From: Ignavibacteriota bacterium
Lineage (GTDB): Bacteria > Bacteroidota > Ignavibacteria > UBA10030
Assembly (NCBI GenBank): GCA_003170475.1
Contig: PMZI01000023.1
Span: 428,530 to 492,529, forward strand
DNA: 64,000 nucleotides
Reading direction: 5' to 3'
The position numbers and the translations under genes are program-made. The notes beneath the pieces were generated by a model. That model saw only the letters and a program-made list of their open reading frames with translations, ran no database searches and was not told the DNA's origin. Position 1 is the first letter of the stretch; each line of letters opens with the position of its first letter. Shown piece after piece: positions 1 through 8,043 of the stretch.

Positions 1-1
1 G

Positions 2-907
2 AACACCGCGATTGTGAGTGCAATGGTCGATTATCCCGTCGGTGATTTGATTGGTGAACGCGTAAAGGCGATGGGAGTAAAACCGTACTATAAGCGCTTC
101 AAGCATAATGGCGTCAACGGTCCTAACATGGCAACGGTGTATAGCGACCAGGGTCACGGTGTGCGTCCCCCGGTGGTGTTTTATAATCGGTCGAATGAAG
201 CGGCTGCGCAGCTCAAGCCCGGTGACTTCGACTGGAATGCGATTTTCGCCGGCGGCGTCCGCTGGTTTCACAGCGGCGGCATTTTCGCAGCACTTTCGGA
301 GACGACAGGGGAATTGATCATCGAGGGAATGAAGGCAGCGAAAAAAGCGGGAGCTGTCGTGAGTTTTGATTTGAACTTTCGCGAAAAGCTCTGGAGCATC
401 TGGGGCGGGGCACAGAAAGCCGCTGAGGTGATCGGCCGGATTGTCCAGAACGTCGATGTTCTTGTCGGCAACGAGGAAGATCTACAGAAAGGCTTGGGAA
501 TTCCCGGTCCTGAAGTGGCGGCCACATCGGCCCTTGACCCAAAAGTATTCTTCGGGATGATCGACAAAGTCTCGGCAAAATACCCACAGGTAAAAGTGGT
601 CGCAACAACCCTGCGCGAGGTGCATTTGACGAATCGACACAGCTGGAGCGCGGTTGCATGGATGAATGGCAAAAGCTATATAGCACCAATGTGCGAACTC
701 GGAGTTTTAGACCGCGTCGGAGGCGGCGATGGATTCGCCAGCGGGCTCTTTTACGGATTGTTGGCCGGAGAGACACCCGAAGAAGCGGTAAAACTGGGGT
801 GGGCGCACGGAGCATTGCTGACGACGACCCCCGGTGACACAACGATGGTGACATTGGAACAAGTGCGCGCCTTTGCGAAAGGCGGATCAGCGCGAATCCA
901 AAGGTAG
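2..907 (+). CDS. PfkB-family sugar kinase, 5' end cut by window edge
   Basis: A ribokinase/PfkB carbohydrate kinase, most likely acting on a 2-keto-3-deoxy sugar acid such as KDG (role inferred). The frame is open to the left edge, and the first visible residues (NTAIVSAMVDYPVGDLIG) align with residues about 60-76 of the complete kinase at 5635. About 60 N-terminal residues therefore lie outside the window, and the GTG at 14 is not a real start. Shared blocks with the second kinase are VRWFHSGGIFAALSE, SFDLNFREKLWS, VDVLVGNEEDLQ and the C-terminal VGGGDGFASG. The last holds the presumed catalytic Asp, in a GGGD context instead of the usual GAGD. It is followed after 100 bp by the unknown-family gene at 1008. 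The family assignment is safe; the substrate is not. Confidence 0.85.
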   Translation, partial: NTAIVSAMVDYPVGDLIGERVKAMGVKPYYKRFKHNGVNGPNMATVYSDQGHGVRPPVVFYNRSNEAAAQLKPGDFDWNAIFAGGVRWFHSGGIFAALSETTGELIIEGMKAAKKAGAVVSFDLNFREKLWSIWGGAQKAAEVIGRIVQNVDVLVGNEEDLQKGLGIPGPEVAATSALDPKVFFGMIDKVSAKYPQVKVVATTLREVHLTNRHSWSAVAWMNGKSYIAPMCELGVLDRVGGGDGFASGLFYGLLAGETPEEAVKLGWAHGALLTTTPGDTTMVTLEQVRAFAKGGSARIQR

Positions 908-1007
908 AAAACACAAAACAGATTTTCGATTTCCGATTCGCGATTGATGATTGAATACAAGACAGAAGAAGTATCGCTAAAACAGAACGCATCACGGAGG
1001 AAGGATC

Positions 1008-1799
1008 ATGGCAGAGCACGGCAAACATCTCTATATGATTGTATTTCCCATCAACGCACTGGTGGCCTCGCAATTGAGTCCGCAGGAATTTGCCGAGCAC
1101 TACACGGTCGGCAGCGCGAAACACTACAAAGGAAAGGTCATTTTTGCAGAAGTAGACATCAATTTTAGAAACCCCTATTTCGAGATCGATCAGTACCTTG
1201 CTCTCACCGTGCCGCACCCGGATGGAAAACCGAAGAAAACGAAGTTCATCTGTTCTTACGCCGTGTTGGAGCACGTCGAGTTGAAGGCGTTAAAGAATCT
1301 CTATCTGGTGACGGCAAACGGGAAAGCCCTTGAACTGACCTCCAAGCCGTACACGGCAGTCAATGAACCGGGATTGGTGCGGATCTATCAGGAGATCGCC
1401 CCGTTGACGAATCTGGTCGCCTCAACCGTCGATCAGCGGGCATTCGGGAAGTACATCACCAGCGAAACAAGATCCAAGGGTGCGCCGAAGATCTGCTTCA
1501 CACAATATGAATTCAACGTGGATGAATTTCTGGAGAAGAACAGGAATCGCGAAATCATGTATTCTCCGATCCCGGAAACCAATCCGGCGCGGATCTACGA
1601 CTACCTGGTGGAATTGAAGCGCGAGGCAACCAAGAAAACAAAGACGATCAGCCTGAGCACGACACTTCTCGAGGCGTCCTACGCGCTCATCAGACATGGG
1701 TTCTGGTTTGCCGCGGGGAACGATCTGCTTTTCTATCCCATGCCATCGTTGAGCGATTTGGAAAACACGTACTATGATTGGTGGAGATTTGTTCGGTGA
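1008..1799 (+). CDS. Conserved protein of unknown family, copy A
   Basis: A 263-residue soluble protein that I do not recognise. The start is fixed by a strong ribosome-binding site (GGAGGAAGGATC before the ATG). There is no signal peptide, membrane segment or obvious metal or nucleotide motif. It is a clear paralogue of the protein at 2094. Both open with a short HLYM block and ALVAS, carry a mid-N-terminal PHxDGxPKxxKxI stretch and a following EH[VL][ED]L block, have KKTKT[IV]S near residue 205, and end in a Trp-rich [YK]WWR tail. It lies between a sugar kinase and a membrane pyrophosphatase on the same strand, so a link to sugar-acid metabolism is possible but unproven. A structural search would be needed to name it. 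Confidence 0.8.
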   Translation: MAEHGKHLYMIVFPINALVASQLSPQEFAEHYTVGSAKHYKGKVIFAEVDINFRNPYFEIDQYLALTVPHPDGKPKKTKFICSYAVLEHVELKALKNLYLVTANGKALELTSKPYTAVNEPGLVRIYQEIAPLTNLVASTVDQRAFGKYITSETRSKGAPKICFTQYEFNVDEFLEKNRNREIMYSPIPETNPARIYDYLVELKREATKKTKTISLSTTLLEASYALIRHGFWFAAGNDLLFYPMPSLSDLENTYYDWWRFVR

Positions 1800-2093
1800 G
1801 GAATTGCCGCGGGAGGTTGTCTCAAGGGCCATGGTCGTCATTTCGAAGGAGCCCGGCCTCCCCGACAACAGAACTCGGGGCGGGTCGATGGGGTAAACTC
1901 CGCGACCGAGAAACCTAAATGAAAAGAAGGATTTCTCTCCCGATATCCTTCGATAGACTCAGGACAAGCATCGGGATCGAAATGACTGGGACGCTTCTGG
2001 AACGTCCTCAGTTCAGGAATTACACTTTGTTTCTTTATCAACCACAATGAGAAAACTGCACAACCGTACCGTTTCAACTGTTGGGAGGTCGTA
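1800..2093. other. Intergenic, repeat-like, no gene seen
   Basis: 294 bp between the two paralogous unknown genes. No coding frame of convincing composition. It contains C/G-rich short inverted pieces and the string ATCGGGATCGAAATGAC, which resembles other non-coding stretches of this window (33720-33900 and 35640-35850). I read it as a degenerate dispersed intergenic repeat. The last 10 bp hold the ribosome-binding site GGGAGGTCGTA of the next gene. Confidence 0.4.
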
Positions 2094-2867
2094 ATGAAAA
2101 TTCACCTGTATATGCTTTGCTATCGTTTCGAAGCACTCGTGGCATCACACCTTGAGCCGGAGGCATTCGGACGATATATGGCGGTCGGGACTCAGAAGAA
2201 CGCGCGTGGTAACGTGCTCTTTTTTGAGATCGACCCTGCTCTGAAGAATGACTATTTCAAGTTGAACGATCTGGAACAGCGCTGTGCTCCGCACGTCGAT
2301 GGGAGTCCCAAGCGCAGCAAGTACATTTCTGTGTATCGAGTGATGGAGCATCTCGATCTTTCAGCTTTTGGCAAGCTCTACTTGTGTACCGCTGACGGAC
2401 GAGTGATGTCGCTTGATTCCGCGCCCTATGATGCGAAGCAGGAAATGCCCGGATCGAATTTATACGAAGAACTCTGCCCCGTCTTCCCGCTGGTGGTTTC
2501 CGCTCTTGCCCCGGCAGCTTTCCTGAACTTCATGACGGACCCGGGTAATCCGGTGACTATTCCTCGGCTCTTCTTCGTCGATATGCTCCTGGATCGCGAT
2601 GAAAGCGGCAAGCTGGCGGGATATCTTCCGTATCCCGATCCGCTTCATTTGATCGACTGCGTGAACGATCTCGAGAAAGGAAGTGACAAGAAGACCAAGA
2701 CGGTCTCGCGATCACCCCGTCACCATGCATTCTTCCGTACCATCCGACGCGGATTCTTCATCGGCGATCAGAAGGGTTTGAAGTTTTATCCGTTCCCTGA
2801 ACGCCGAATCCTGGAAGTCGAGTACGCAAAATGGTGGCGGTCGGCATCAGAGAGTCTTATCTCATAA
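2094..2867 (+). CDS. Conserved protein of unknown family, copy B
   Basis: A 257-residue paralogue of the protein at 1008, starting at an ATG after TTGGGAGGTCGTA. The two copies align end to end without long gaps, sharing HLYM, the ALVAS block near residue 14, PHVDGSPKRSKYISVY against the equivalent block of copy A, KKTKTVS near residue 203, and the C-terminal KWWR. No signal peptide or membrane segment is visible, and I cannot assign a function. Identity looks moderate, so the duplication is not recent. Keeping both copies side by side suggests either a heteromer or two substrates (inference). The next gene, the pyrophosphatase, follows after about 150 bp without a clear terminator. Confidence 0.8.
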   Translation: MKIHLYMLCYRFEALVASHLEPEAFGRYMAVGTQKNARGNVLFFEIDPALKNDYFKLNDLEQRCAPHVDGSPKRSKYISVYRVMEHLDLSAFGKLYLCTADGRVMSLDSAPYDAKQEMPGSNLYEELCPVFPLVVSALAPAAFLNFMTDPGNPVTIPRLFFVDMLLDRDESGKLAGYLPYPDPLHLIDCVNDLEKGSDKKTKTVSRSPRHHAFFRTIRRGFFIGDQKGLKFYPFPERRILEVEYAKWWRSASESLIS

Positions 2868-3023
2868 AGAAATAACTGGTGTGACGAGCACACCCGATCT
2901 GGATTCTGCGGCGCCCTCTCCCGGGTGAGCACATCACGGGATGGGGAGTCCAGGGGGCTTCTCCGCGACGCATCTTTTATCACTGACTTCGACATGTTGT
3001 TCAACGAGAAATGGTCTTTCACA

Positions 3024-5624
3024 ATGAAATCACTACGACAAACCTTTCAATCGGAGACCGTCCGACACGCATATCTGGTGTTGATGATGGTACTGTTCGC
3101 TGTTGTTTACATCTGGCAGATCGGATATAGCCAGGATACGACAAAAACTGCCACGGCGGCGGTGGCAAGCGAATCGATTCACTTCTCGCCGTTCTCGCTC
3201 TTCAGCGATCCAAGATATAGTCCCATGGAAATCGGGAGCCTTCTGTTTGTTCTCGGGATTGCAGTGGCCGGACTGCTGTACGCGCTGCTTCTCGTCCGCC
3301 AGGTCTACAGAGCGGACTCCGGGACAGACAGAATGAAGGAAATTGCCGCGGCTGTGCGCGAAGGGGCAAACGCATACCTTGGAGCACAGTTCAAGCGAAT
3401 CGGGCCGCTGATCATTGTCATCACGCTTCTGCTGTTTGTGACCTACACCGGCGCTGTGGATGCATTCCGTTGGGGACGGGCAATCGCCTTCCTCGTTGGT
3501 GCTCTCTTCAGCTGGACCGTCGGCTTTGTTGGCATGCGGTTGGCGACGACAGGAAACCTCCGTGTCGCAGCAGCAGCCATGCAAGGATATGGAAAAGCGA
3601 TGCAACTCGGATACAGGACCGGCACAGTGACAGGGATGCTCACTGATGGATTGGGTCTTCTTGGCGGCACGATTATCTTCCTCATCTTCGGTGAGAAAGC
3701 GTATGAAGCGTTGCTTGGGTTTGGATTTGGCGGTACGCTCCTCGCTCTCTTTATGCGCGTTGGCGGAGGTATTTACACCAAAGCGGCAGATGTCGGGGCA
3801 GATCTTGTGGGAAAGATCGAAAAAGATCTCCCGGAGGATGATCCGCGCAACGCAGCGACCATTGCTGACAATGTCGGCGATAACGTTGGAGATTGCGCCG
3901 GTATGGCAGCAGATATCTTTGAAAGCTATGAAGTAACAATCGTAGCAGCGATGATCCTTGGAATGGCGAGCTTCGGCCACAAAGGAGTCATCTTCCCGTT
4001 GCTTGTGCGGGGTATCGGTGTGCTTGGCTCTATCATCAGCACGTACACGGTCAGGGCGGGAGCTCACGATTCGTCTGACAAAGCACTCAAGAGCGTCCAT
4101 CGAGGCTTCTGGATTGGTTCGGTCATCAGCGTCATCGGCTTCTTTGTTCTTGGCTACTACTATCTTCATTTCGACGCCGGATATCTGCTTGCGAACCCTA
4201 CGGCGGTTGCAGGATTTCCGCAAGGCGATCCGGGAATGCTCTCTACGCTCTTCTCCTGGGGTATTCCGGGACTTGATCTCCGTCCGGCTTTTACGTGTCT
4301 CGTCGGCGTGTTCCTTGCGGTTGCGCTGAACAAGGTCACGAGCTACTACACACACACAGGACATGCTCCGGTAAAAAGTCTTGCGAAAGCTTGCACTACC
4401 GGCCACGCAACCAACATCATCCAGGGATTCGCTGTTGGTTATGAAAGCACCGTTGCAGCAATCATCGTCATTGCGACTGCAATCATGATCTCGGTCCTCA
4501 TCTACGCTGGAACGCCCCCGTTGTTCATCGCCTACGGTATTGCGATGACCGGCATCGGGATGTTAACGTTGACGGGAAACACGATTTCGATGGATGTTTT
4601 TGGACCGGTGGCCGACAATGCCAATGGCATCGGTGAAATGGGGTATGATCCAAAGGAAATGGAACAGGCAAATCCTGGAAGCTACAAACGTGCACGACAA
4701 ATCCTTGCGGATCTTGACGCTGTCGGCAACACGACCAAAGCCGAAACAAAAGGAATTGCCATCGGCTCAGCCGTGATCGCAGCAGTTTCGCTCTTTGCCA
4801 GCTTCATTGCTGTGATCGCAGTTGGAAGCGAAGACAAAATCAATGAAATGACGACCGCGCAGTACCTCGCGGTATCAGGGAAACTGACGGTGGCCGATCC
4901 CATGGTCTTCGTCGGGTTCCTCATCGGAGGAGCTGTCCCGTTTCTTTTCAGCAGCATGTTGATTCGGGCGGTGGGGCGCGCCGCGTTTGATATTGTCCGT
5001 GAATGCCGGGAACAATTCAGAGATCCCGAGATCTGGGAGGGAACAAAGAAACCTGATTATGGCCGCGTCGTTGATATCTGCACCAACACGGCACAGAAGG
5101 AACTGATAGGTCCGGGATTTCTCGCGATCATGGCTCCGCTGCTCGTCGGATTCCTGCTTGGTCCCTATGCATTGGGAGGATTTCTGGCAGGGATGATTCT
5201 CGTCGGACAGCTGCTGGCGGTCTTCATGTCAAATGCTGGCGGCGCATGGGACAACGCGAAGAAACTGATTGAGGACGGCATCTATGGCGGCAAAGGTTCG
5301 GATGCGCACAAGGCTGCCGTCACCGGTGACACCGTCGGTGATCCGTTGAAGGACACGGCAGGACCGGCCATCAATCCGCTGATCAAAGTCATGAACATGG
5401 TCAGTCTCTTGGCGTTAGGGCTCGTTCTTAATTACAATGTCATTGCGCCGGCACATGTTGCCCCGGAACTGCAATGGGCGATGAAGACCATTGGCGGAAT
5501 GGCAGCGCTGCTCTGCTCCATAGCAATTGCATGGGCTATCTGGCAGAGTAAACGGGAGGGCGTCGAGCTTACTCAACTCGAAACCAAAGTCAAACCCGCG
5601 AAAAAGAGCAAGAAAAACCGATAA
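3024..5624 (+). CDS. hppA: Membrane-bound proton-translocating pyrophosphatase
   Basis: Hydrolyses cytoplasmic PPi and pumps H+ across the inner membrane. About 866 residues with roughly 16 hydrophobic segments. The family signature is complete: DVGADLVGKIEKDLPEDDPR followed by NAATIADNVGDNVGDCAGM (PPi/Mg binding), the second acidic set GPVADNANGIGEM, and the C-terminal NAGGAWDNAKK and GDTVGDPLKDTAGPA. The K+-dependence site reads GNTTKAET, with Lys and Thr where K+-dependent enzymes have Ala and Gly, so this should be a K+-independent H+ pump and not a Na+ pump. The frame opens at a GTG at 2925, but the first membrane segment follows MKSLRQTFQ at 3024, so I chose that start; its ribosome-binding site is weak. 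The next gene begins 11 bp downstream, suggesting cotranscription with a sugar kinase. Confidence 0.95.
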   Translation: MKSLRQTFQSETVRHAYLVLMMVLFAVVYIWQIGYSQDTTKTATAAVASESIHFSPFSLFSDPRYSPMEIGSLLFVLGIAVAGLLYALLLVRQVYRADSGTDRMKEIAAAVREGANAYLGAQFKRIGPLIIVITLLLFVTYTGAVDAFRWGRAIAFLVGALFSWTVGFVGMRLATTGNLRVAAAAMQGYGKAMQLGYRTGTVTGMLTDGLGLLGGTIIFLIFGEKAYEALLGFGFGGTLLALFMRVGGGIYTKAADVGADLVGKIEKDLPEDDPRNAATIADNVGDNVGDCAGMAADIFESYEVTIVAAMILGMASFGHKGVIFPLLVRGIGVLGSIISTYTVRAGAHDSSDKALKSVHRGFWIGSVISVIGFFVLGYYYLHFDAGYLLANPTAVAGFPQGDPGMLSTLFSWGIPGLDLRPAFTCLVGVFLAVALNKVTSYYTHTGHAPVKSLAKACTTGHATNIIQGFAVGYESTVAAIIVIATAIMISVLIYAGTPPLFIAYGIAMTGIGMLTLTGNTISMDVFGPVADNANGIGEMGYDPKEMEQANPGSYKRARQILADLDAVGNTTKAETKGIAIGSAVIAAVSLFASFIAVIAVGSEDKINEMTTAQYLAVSGKLTVADPMVFVGFLIGGAVPFLFSSMLIRAVGRAAFDIVRECREQFRDPEIWEGTKKPDYGRVVDICTNTAQKELIGPGFLAIMAPLLVGFLLGPYALGGFLAGMILVGQLLAVFMSNAGGAWDNAKKLIEDGIYGGKGSDAHKAAVTGDTVGDPLKDTAGPAINPLIKVMNMVSLLALGLVLNYNVIAPAHVAPELQWAMKTIGGMAALLCSIAIAWAIWQSKREGVELTQLETKVKPAKKSKKNR

Positions 5625-5634
5625 GAGGACAATT

Positions 5635-6720
5635 ATGGGTCTCAAGGTTCTCGCAGCGACAGACACCGGTCTTGATCTCCTCGCGCTCGGCGAGTGCATG
5701 ATCCGGCTGAGTCCGCCCGGACATCAACGCATCGAGTTGACGCCAACCTTTGAGGCCTATGCCGGAGGAGGAGAATATAATGTTGCGTACGCACTCGCAC
5801 GATATGGAATGAGAACAGGGTGGGTCTCGCGACTTGTCGACAATCCTCTCGGACATTTTATCCAGAATCATGCTCGGACGAGTGGCATGGATGTCAGCGA
5901 GATCGTCTGGGTTCCGTACGATGGCTCGGGCCGGGCCGACCGTATCGGATTGAATTTCACAGAGGTCGGCATCGGAGTCCGCGCAAGCGTCACGCTGTAC
6001 GACCGCGGACATACCGCGATCGCGCATATGAAACCGGGAGATGTTGATTGGAAACGCATCTTCAGGGAGCGAAAAGTCCGATGGTTTCACACGGGCGGAA
6101 TTCTCACGGCACTGAGCGACAGCTGTGCGGCAGTCGCGGTTGAATCGATGAAAGCAGCTCACGACGCGGGCACGATTGTCAGCTATGATCTCAATTTCCG
6201 GAGTAAGTTGTGGTCTTCAAAGAAGGCGATCGAGGAAACGAAGAAACTCATTCCCTTTATCGACGTGCTCATTGGAAATGAAGAAGACTTTCAAAAGGTT
6301 CTTGGATTCCAGGTCGAAGGAACGGATGAGAACCTGAAACAGCTGCCGTTGGAAGGCTATAAGAGAATGGTCGAACAGGTTGTCAAGGCGTATCCGCACA
6401 TCAAAGCCGTGGGGACAACCCTGCGCGAAGTAGTAAGCGGACTTGTCAACAACTGGTCGGCGATCATGTACTATGACGGCACGTTTTATCAGTCGCGGAA
6501 GTACGAAAACCTTGAGATCGAAGATCGGGTTGGTGGAGGCGATGGATTTTGCAGCGGGTTCATCTATGGTCTGCTTCATGGCATGATACCTCAAGAGTGC
6601 GTTGAAATGGGAGCGGCGCACGGAGCGCTTCTCCAGTCGACGCGCGGCGACACCAGCATGGTGACGATGGAAGAAATCAAGCATGTGATGGGGGGCGGTT
6701 CAGCAAGGATCAAACGGTAG
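5635..6720 (+). CDS. PfkB-family sugar kinase (2-keto-3-deoxygluconate kinase-like)
   Basis: A 361-residue ribokinase-fold kinase. The start ATG at 5635 follows AGAGGACAATT. The N-terminal PfkB glycine motif is AYAGGGEYNVA (residues 41-51). The mid-domain DVLIGNEEDFQ (about 210-220) is typical of KDG-kinase-like members. The catalytic loop reads VGGGDGFCSG, with the presumed base at Asp303. As in the partial kinase at the left edge, the usual GAGD is GGGD. The two kinases are paralogues. Genes downstream encode a LarA-like enzyme (15 bp gap), a PdxB-like dehydrogenase and Gnd, so the operon handles phosphorylated or unphosphorylated sugar acids. KDG is my preferred substrate given the pectin locus downstream. 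Other 2-keto-3-deoxy acids or fructose are alternatives. Confidence 0.85.
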   Translation: MGLKVLAATDTGLDLLALGECMIRLSPPGHQRIELTPTFEAYAGGGEYNVAYALARYGMRTGWVSRLVDNPLGHFIQNHARTSGMDVSEIVWVPYDGSGRADRIGLNFTEVGIGVRASVTLYDRGHTAIAHMKPGDVDWKRIFRERKVRWFHTGGILTALSDSCAAVAVESMKAAHDAGTIVSYDLNFRSKLWSSKKAIEETKKLIPFIDVLIGNEEDFQKVLGFQVEGTDENLKQLPLEGYKRMVEQVVKAYPHIKAVGTTLREVVSGLVNNWSAIMYYDGTFYQSRKYENLEIEDRVGGGDGFCSGFIYGLLHGMIPQECVEMGAAHGALLQSTRGDTSMVTMEEIKHVMGGGSARIKR

Positions 6721-6734
6721 CTGCGAAGGAGAGT

Positions 6735-8006
6735 ATGGTACTCTATAGGAGGGGTTCGGAGAACGATGTGCTTCAGGAAGAAGACCTGAGAAAAGGCCTC
6801 TCTGAAGCATTGGGAAAACTTGGTGCACGCAAGAAAATACTGGCCATACCGCCCGATCATACGCGATTGCACTCCCATGCCGGCGTTCTTACGCGTCTTG
6901 CCTGGGAGTACTACGGCGAAAGACTCACCGACATCCTCCCGTCTCTTGGTACTCACACGGCAATGACGGAGAGCCAGATCAAGAATATGTTCGGGCATAC
7001 GCCGCAGGGTCTCTTCCGGGTACACGATTGGCGGAAAGACGTCATCACGCTTGGAGAAGTGCCAGCCGAGTTCATTCGTCAACAATCGGAAGGAAAACTC
7101 GACTACCCCTGGAAAACTCAGGTGAACAAGCTTCTGGTGGAAGGGAATTTTGACCTGATCCTTTCGATCGGTCAGGTTGTACCGCACGAAGTCATCGGCA
7201 TGGCGGGTTACAACAAGAACATTTTCATCGGAACGGGGGGGGCAGAAGGAATCAACAAAAGCCACTTCCTCGGTGCGGTGTACGGCATGGAACGAATGAT
7301 GGGTCGGGCAGATACGCCGGTCCGGCGCGTCCTGAACTACGCATCCGAGCACTTCGCCAAACAGATGCCCATCCTCTACGTCCTGACGGTCGTGTCCCGA
7401 GGCGGCGATGGAAAATTGAAAGTACGGGGTCTCTACATCGGCGATGACATGGAATGTTTCAACCTGGCGTCAGCGTTGTCGCTCAAGGTAAACTTCCAGA
7501 TGCTTGAGGAGCCGCTCAAGAAAGTTGTGGTGTATCTTGACCCATCCGAATTCAAGAGTACATGGCTCGGCAACAAGAGCGTCTACCGGACCCGCATGGC
7601 CATCGCTGACGGCGGCGAGCTGATCGTGCTTGCTCCAGCGCTGAAAGAATTTGGTGAGGACCAACAAATCGATAGCCTGATTCGCAAATACGGCTATGTC
7701 ACCACTCCGCAAGTACTGGAGTTCGTGAAGAACAATGAAGACCTGAGAAACAATCTGAGCGCGGCTGCTCACCTGATCCACGGTTCTTCGGAAAACCGGT
7801 TTACGATCACCTATTGCCCCGGACACCTGACAAAGCAGGAGATCGAGAGCGTCAATTTCCGGTATGCAGATTTGACGGAAACGACGAAACGGTACAGCCC
7901 GAACAAACTCACCGACGGTTTCAACACGCTGCCAGGCGGAGAAAAAGTATTCTATATCTCAAACCCCGCACTTGGTTTGTGGGCTCACAAGGACCGGTTC
8001 AAGTGA
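6735..8006 (+). CDS. LarA-like nickel-pincer-cofactor racemase/epimerase
   Basis: A 423-residue member of the lactate racemase LarA (DUF2088) superfamily, which racemises or epimerises 2-hydroxy acids with a nickel-pincer nucleotide. The known LarA active-site set can be placed by motif and spacing: DHTR (Asp41, Arg44), LGTH (His74), PHEVIGMAGYNK (His151 and the cofactor-linking Lys161, ten residues apart as in LarA), and a His at 177, sixteen residues after that lysine, also as in LarA. The N-terminal ATG follows GAAGGAGAGT. No larB, larC or larE is present in the window, so the cofactor would have to be made elsewhere. It sits between a KDG-kinase-like gene and a PdxB-like gene, so the substrate is more likely a sugar acid than lactate (inference). 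The fold call is confident; the substrate is open. Confidence 0.85.
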   Translation: MVLYRRGSENDVLQEEDLRKGLSEALGKLGARKKILAIPPDHTRLHSHAGVLTRLAWEYYGERLTDILPSLGTHTAMTESQIKNMFGHTPQGLFRVHDWRKDVITLGEVPAEFIRQQSEGKLDYPWKTQVNKLLVEGNFDLILSIGQVVPHEVIGMAGYNKNIFIGTGGAEGINKSHFLGAVYGMERMMGRADTPVRRVLNYASEHFAKQMPILYVLTVVSRGGDGKLKVRGLYIGDDMECFNLASALSLKVNFQMLEEPLKKVVVYLDPSEFKSTWLGNKSVYRTRMAIADGGELIVLAPALKEFGEDQQIDSLIRKYGYVTTPQVLEFVKNNEDLRNNLSAAAHLIHGSSENRFTITYCPGHLTKQEIESVNFRYADLTETTKRYSPNKLTDGFNTLPGGEKVFYISNPALGLWAHKDRFK

Positions 8007-8043
8007 TCCTGTACGCCGCTTTCTCACACCTCACGGTTACCCG

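Noticed and set aside
2925..3023. N-terminal extension of hppA from GTG 2925
   Set aside because: The extra 33 residues are not membrane-like and not typical of the family. The ATG at 3024 directly precedes the first hydrophobic segment.
3033..4406. Open frame of 457 codons on the minus strand
   Set aside because: It lies fully within hppA in an antisense frame, has His/Arg/Cys-rich composition and no motifs. It is a shadow of the coding strand.
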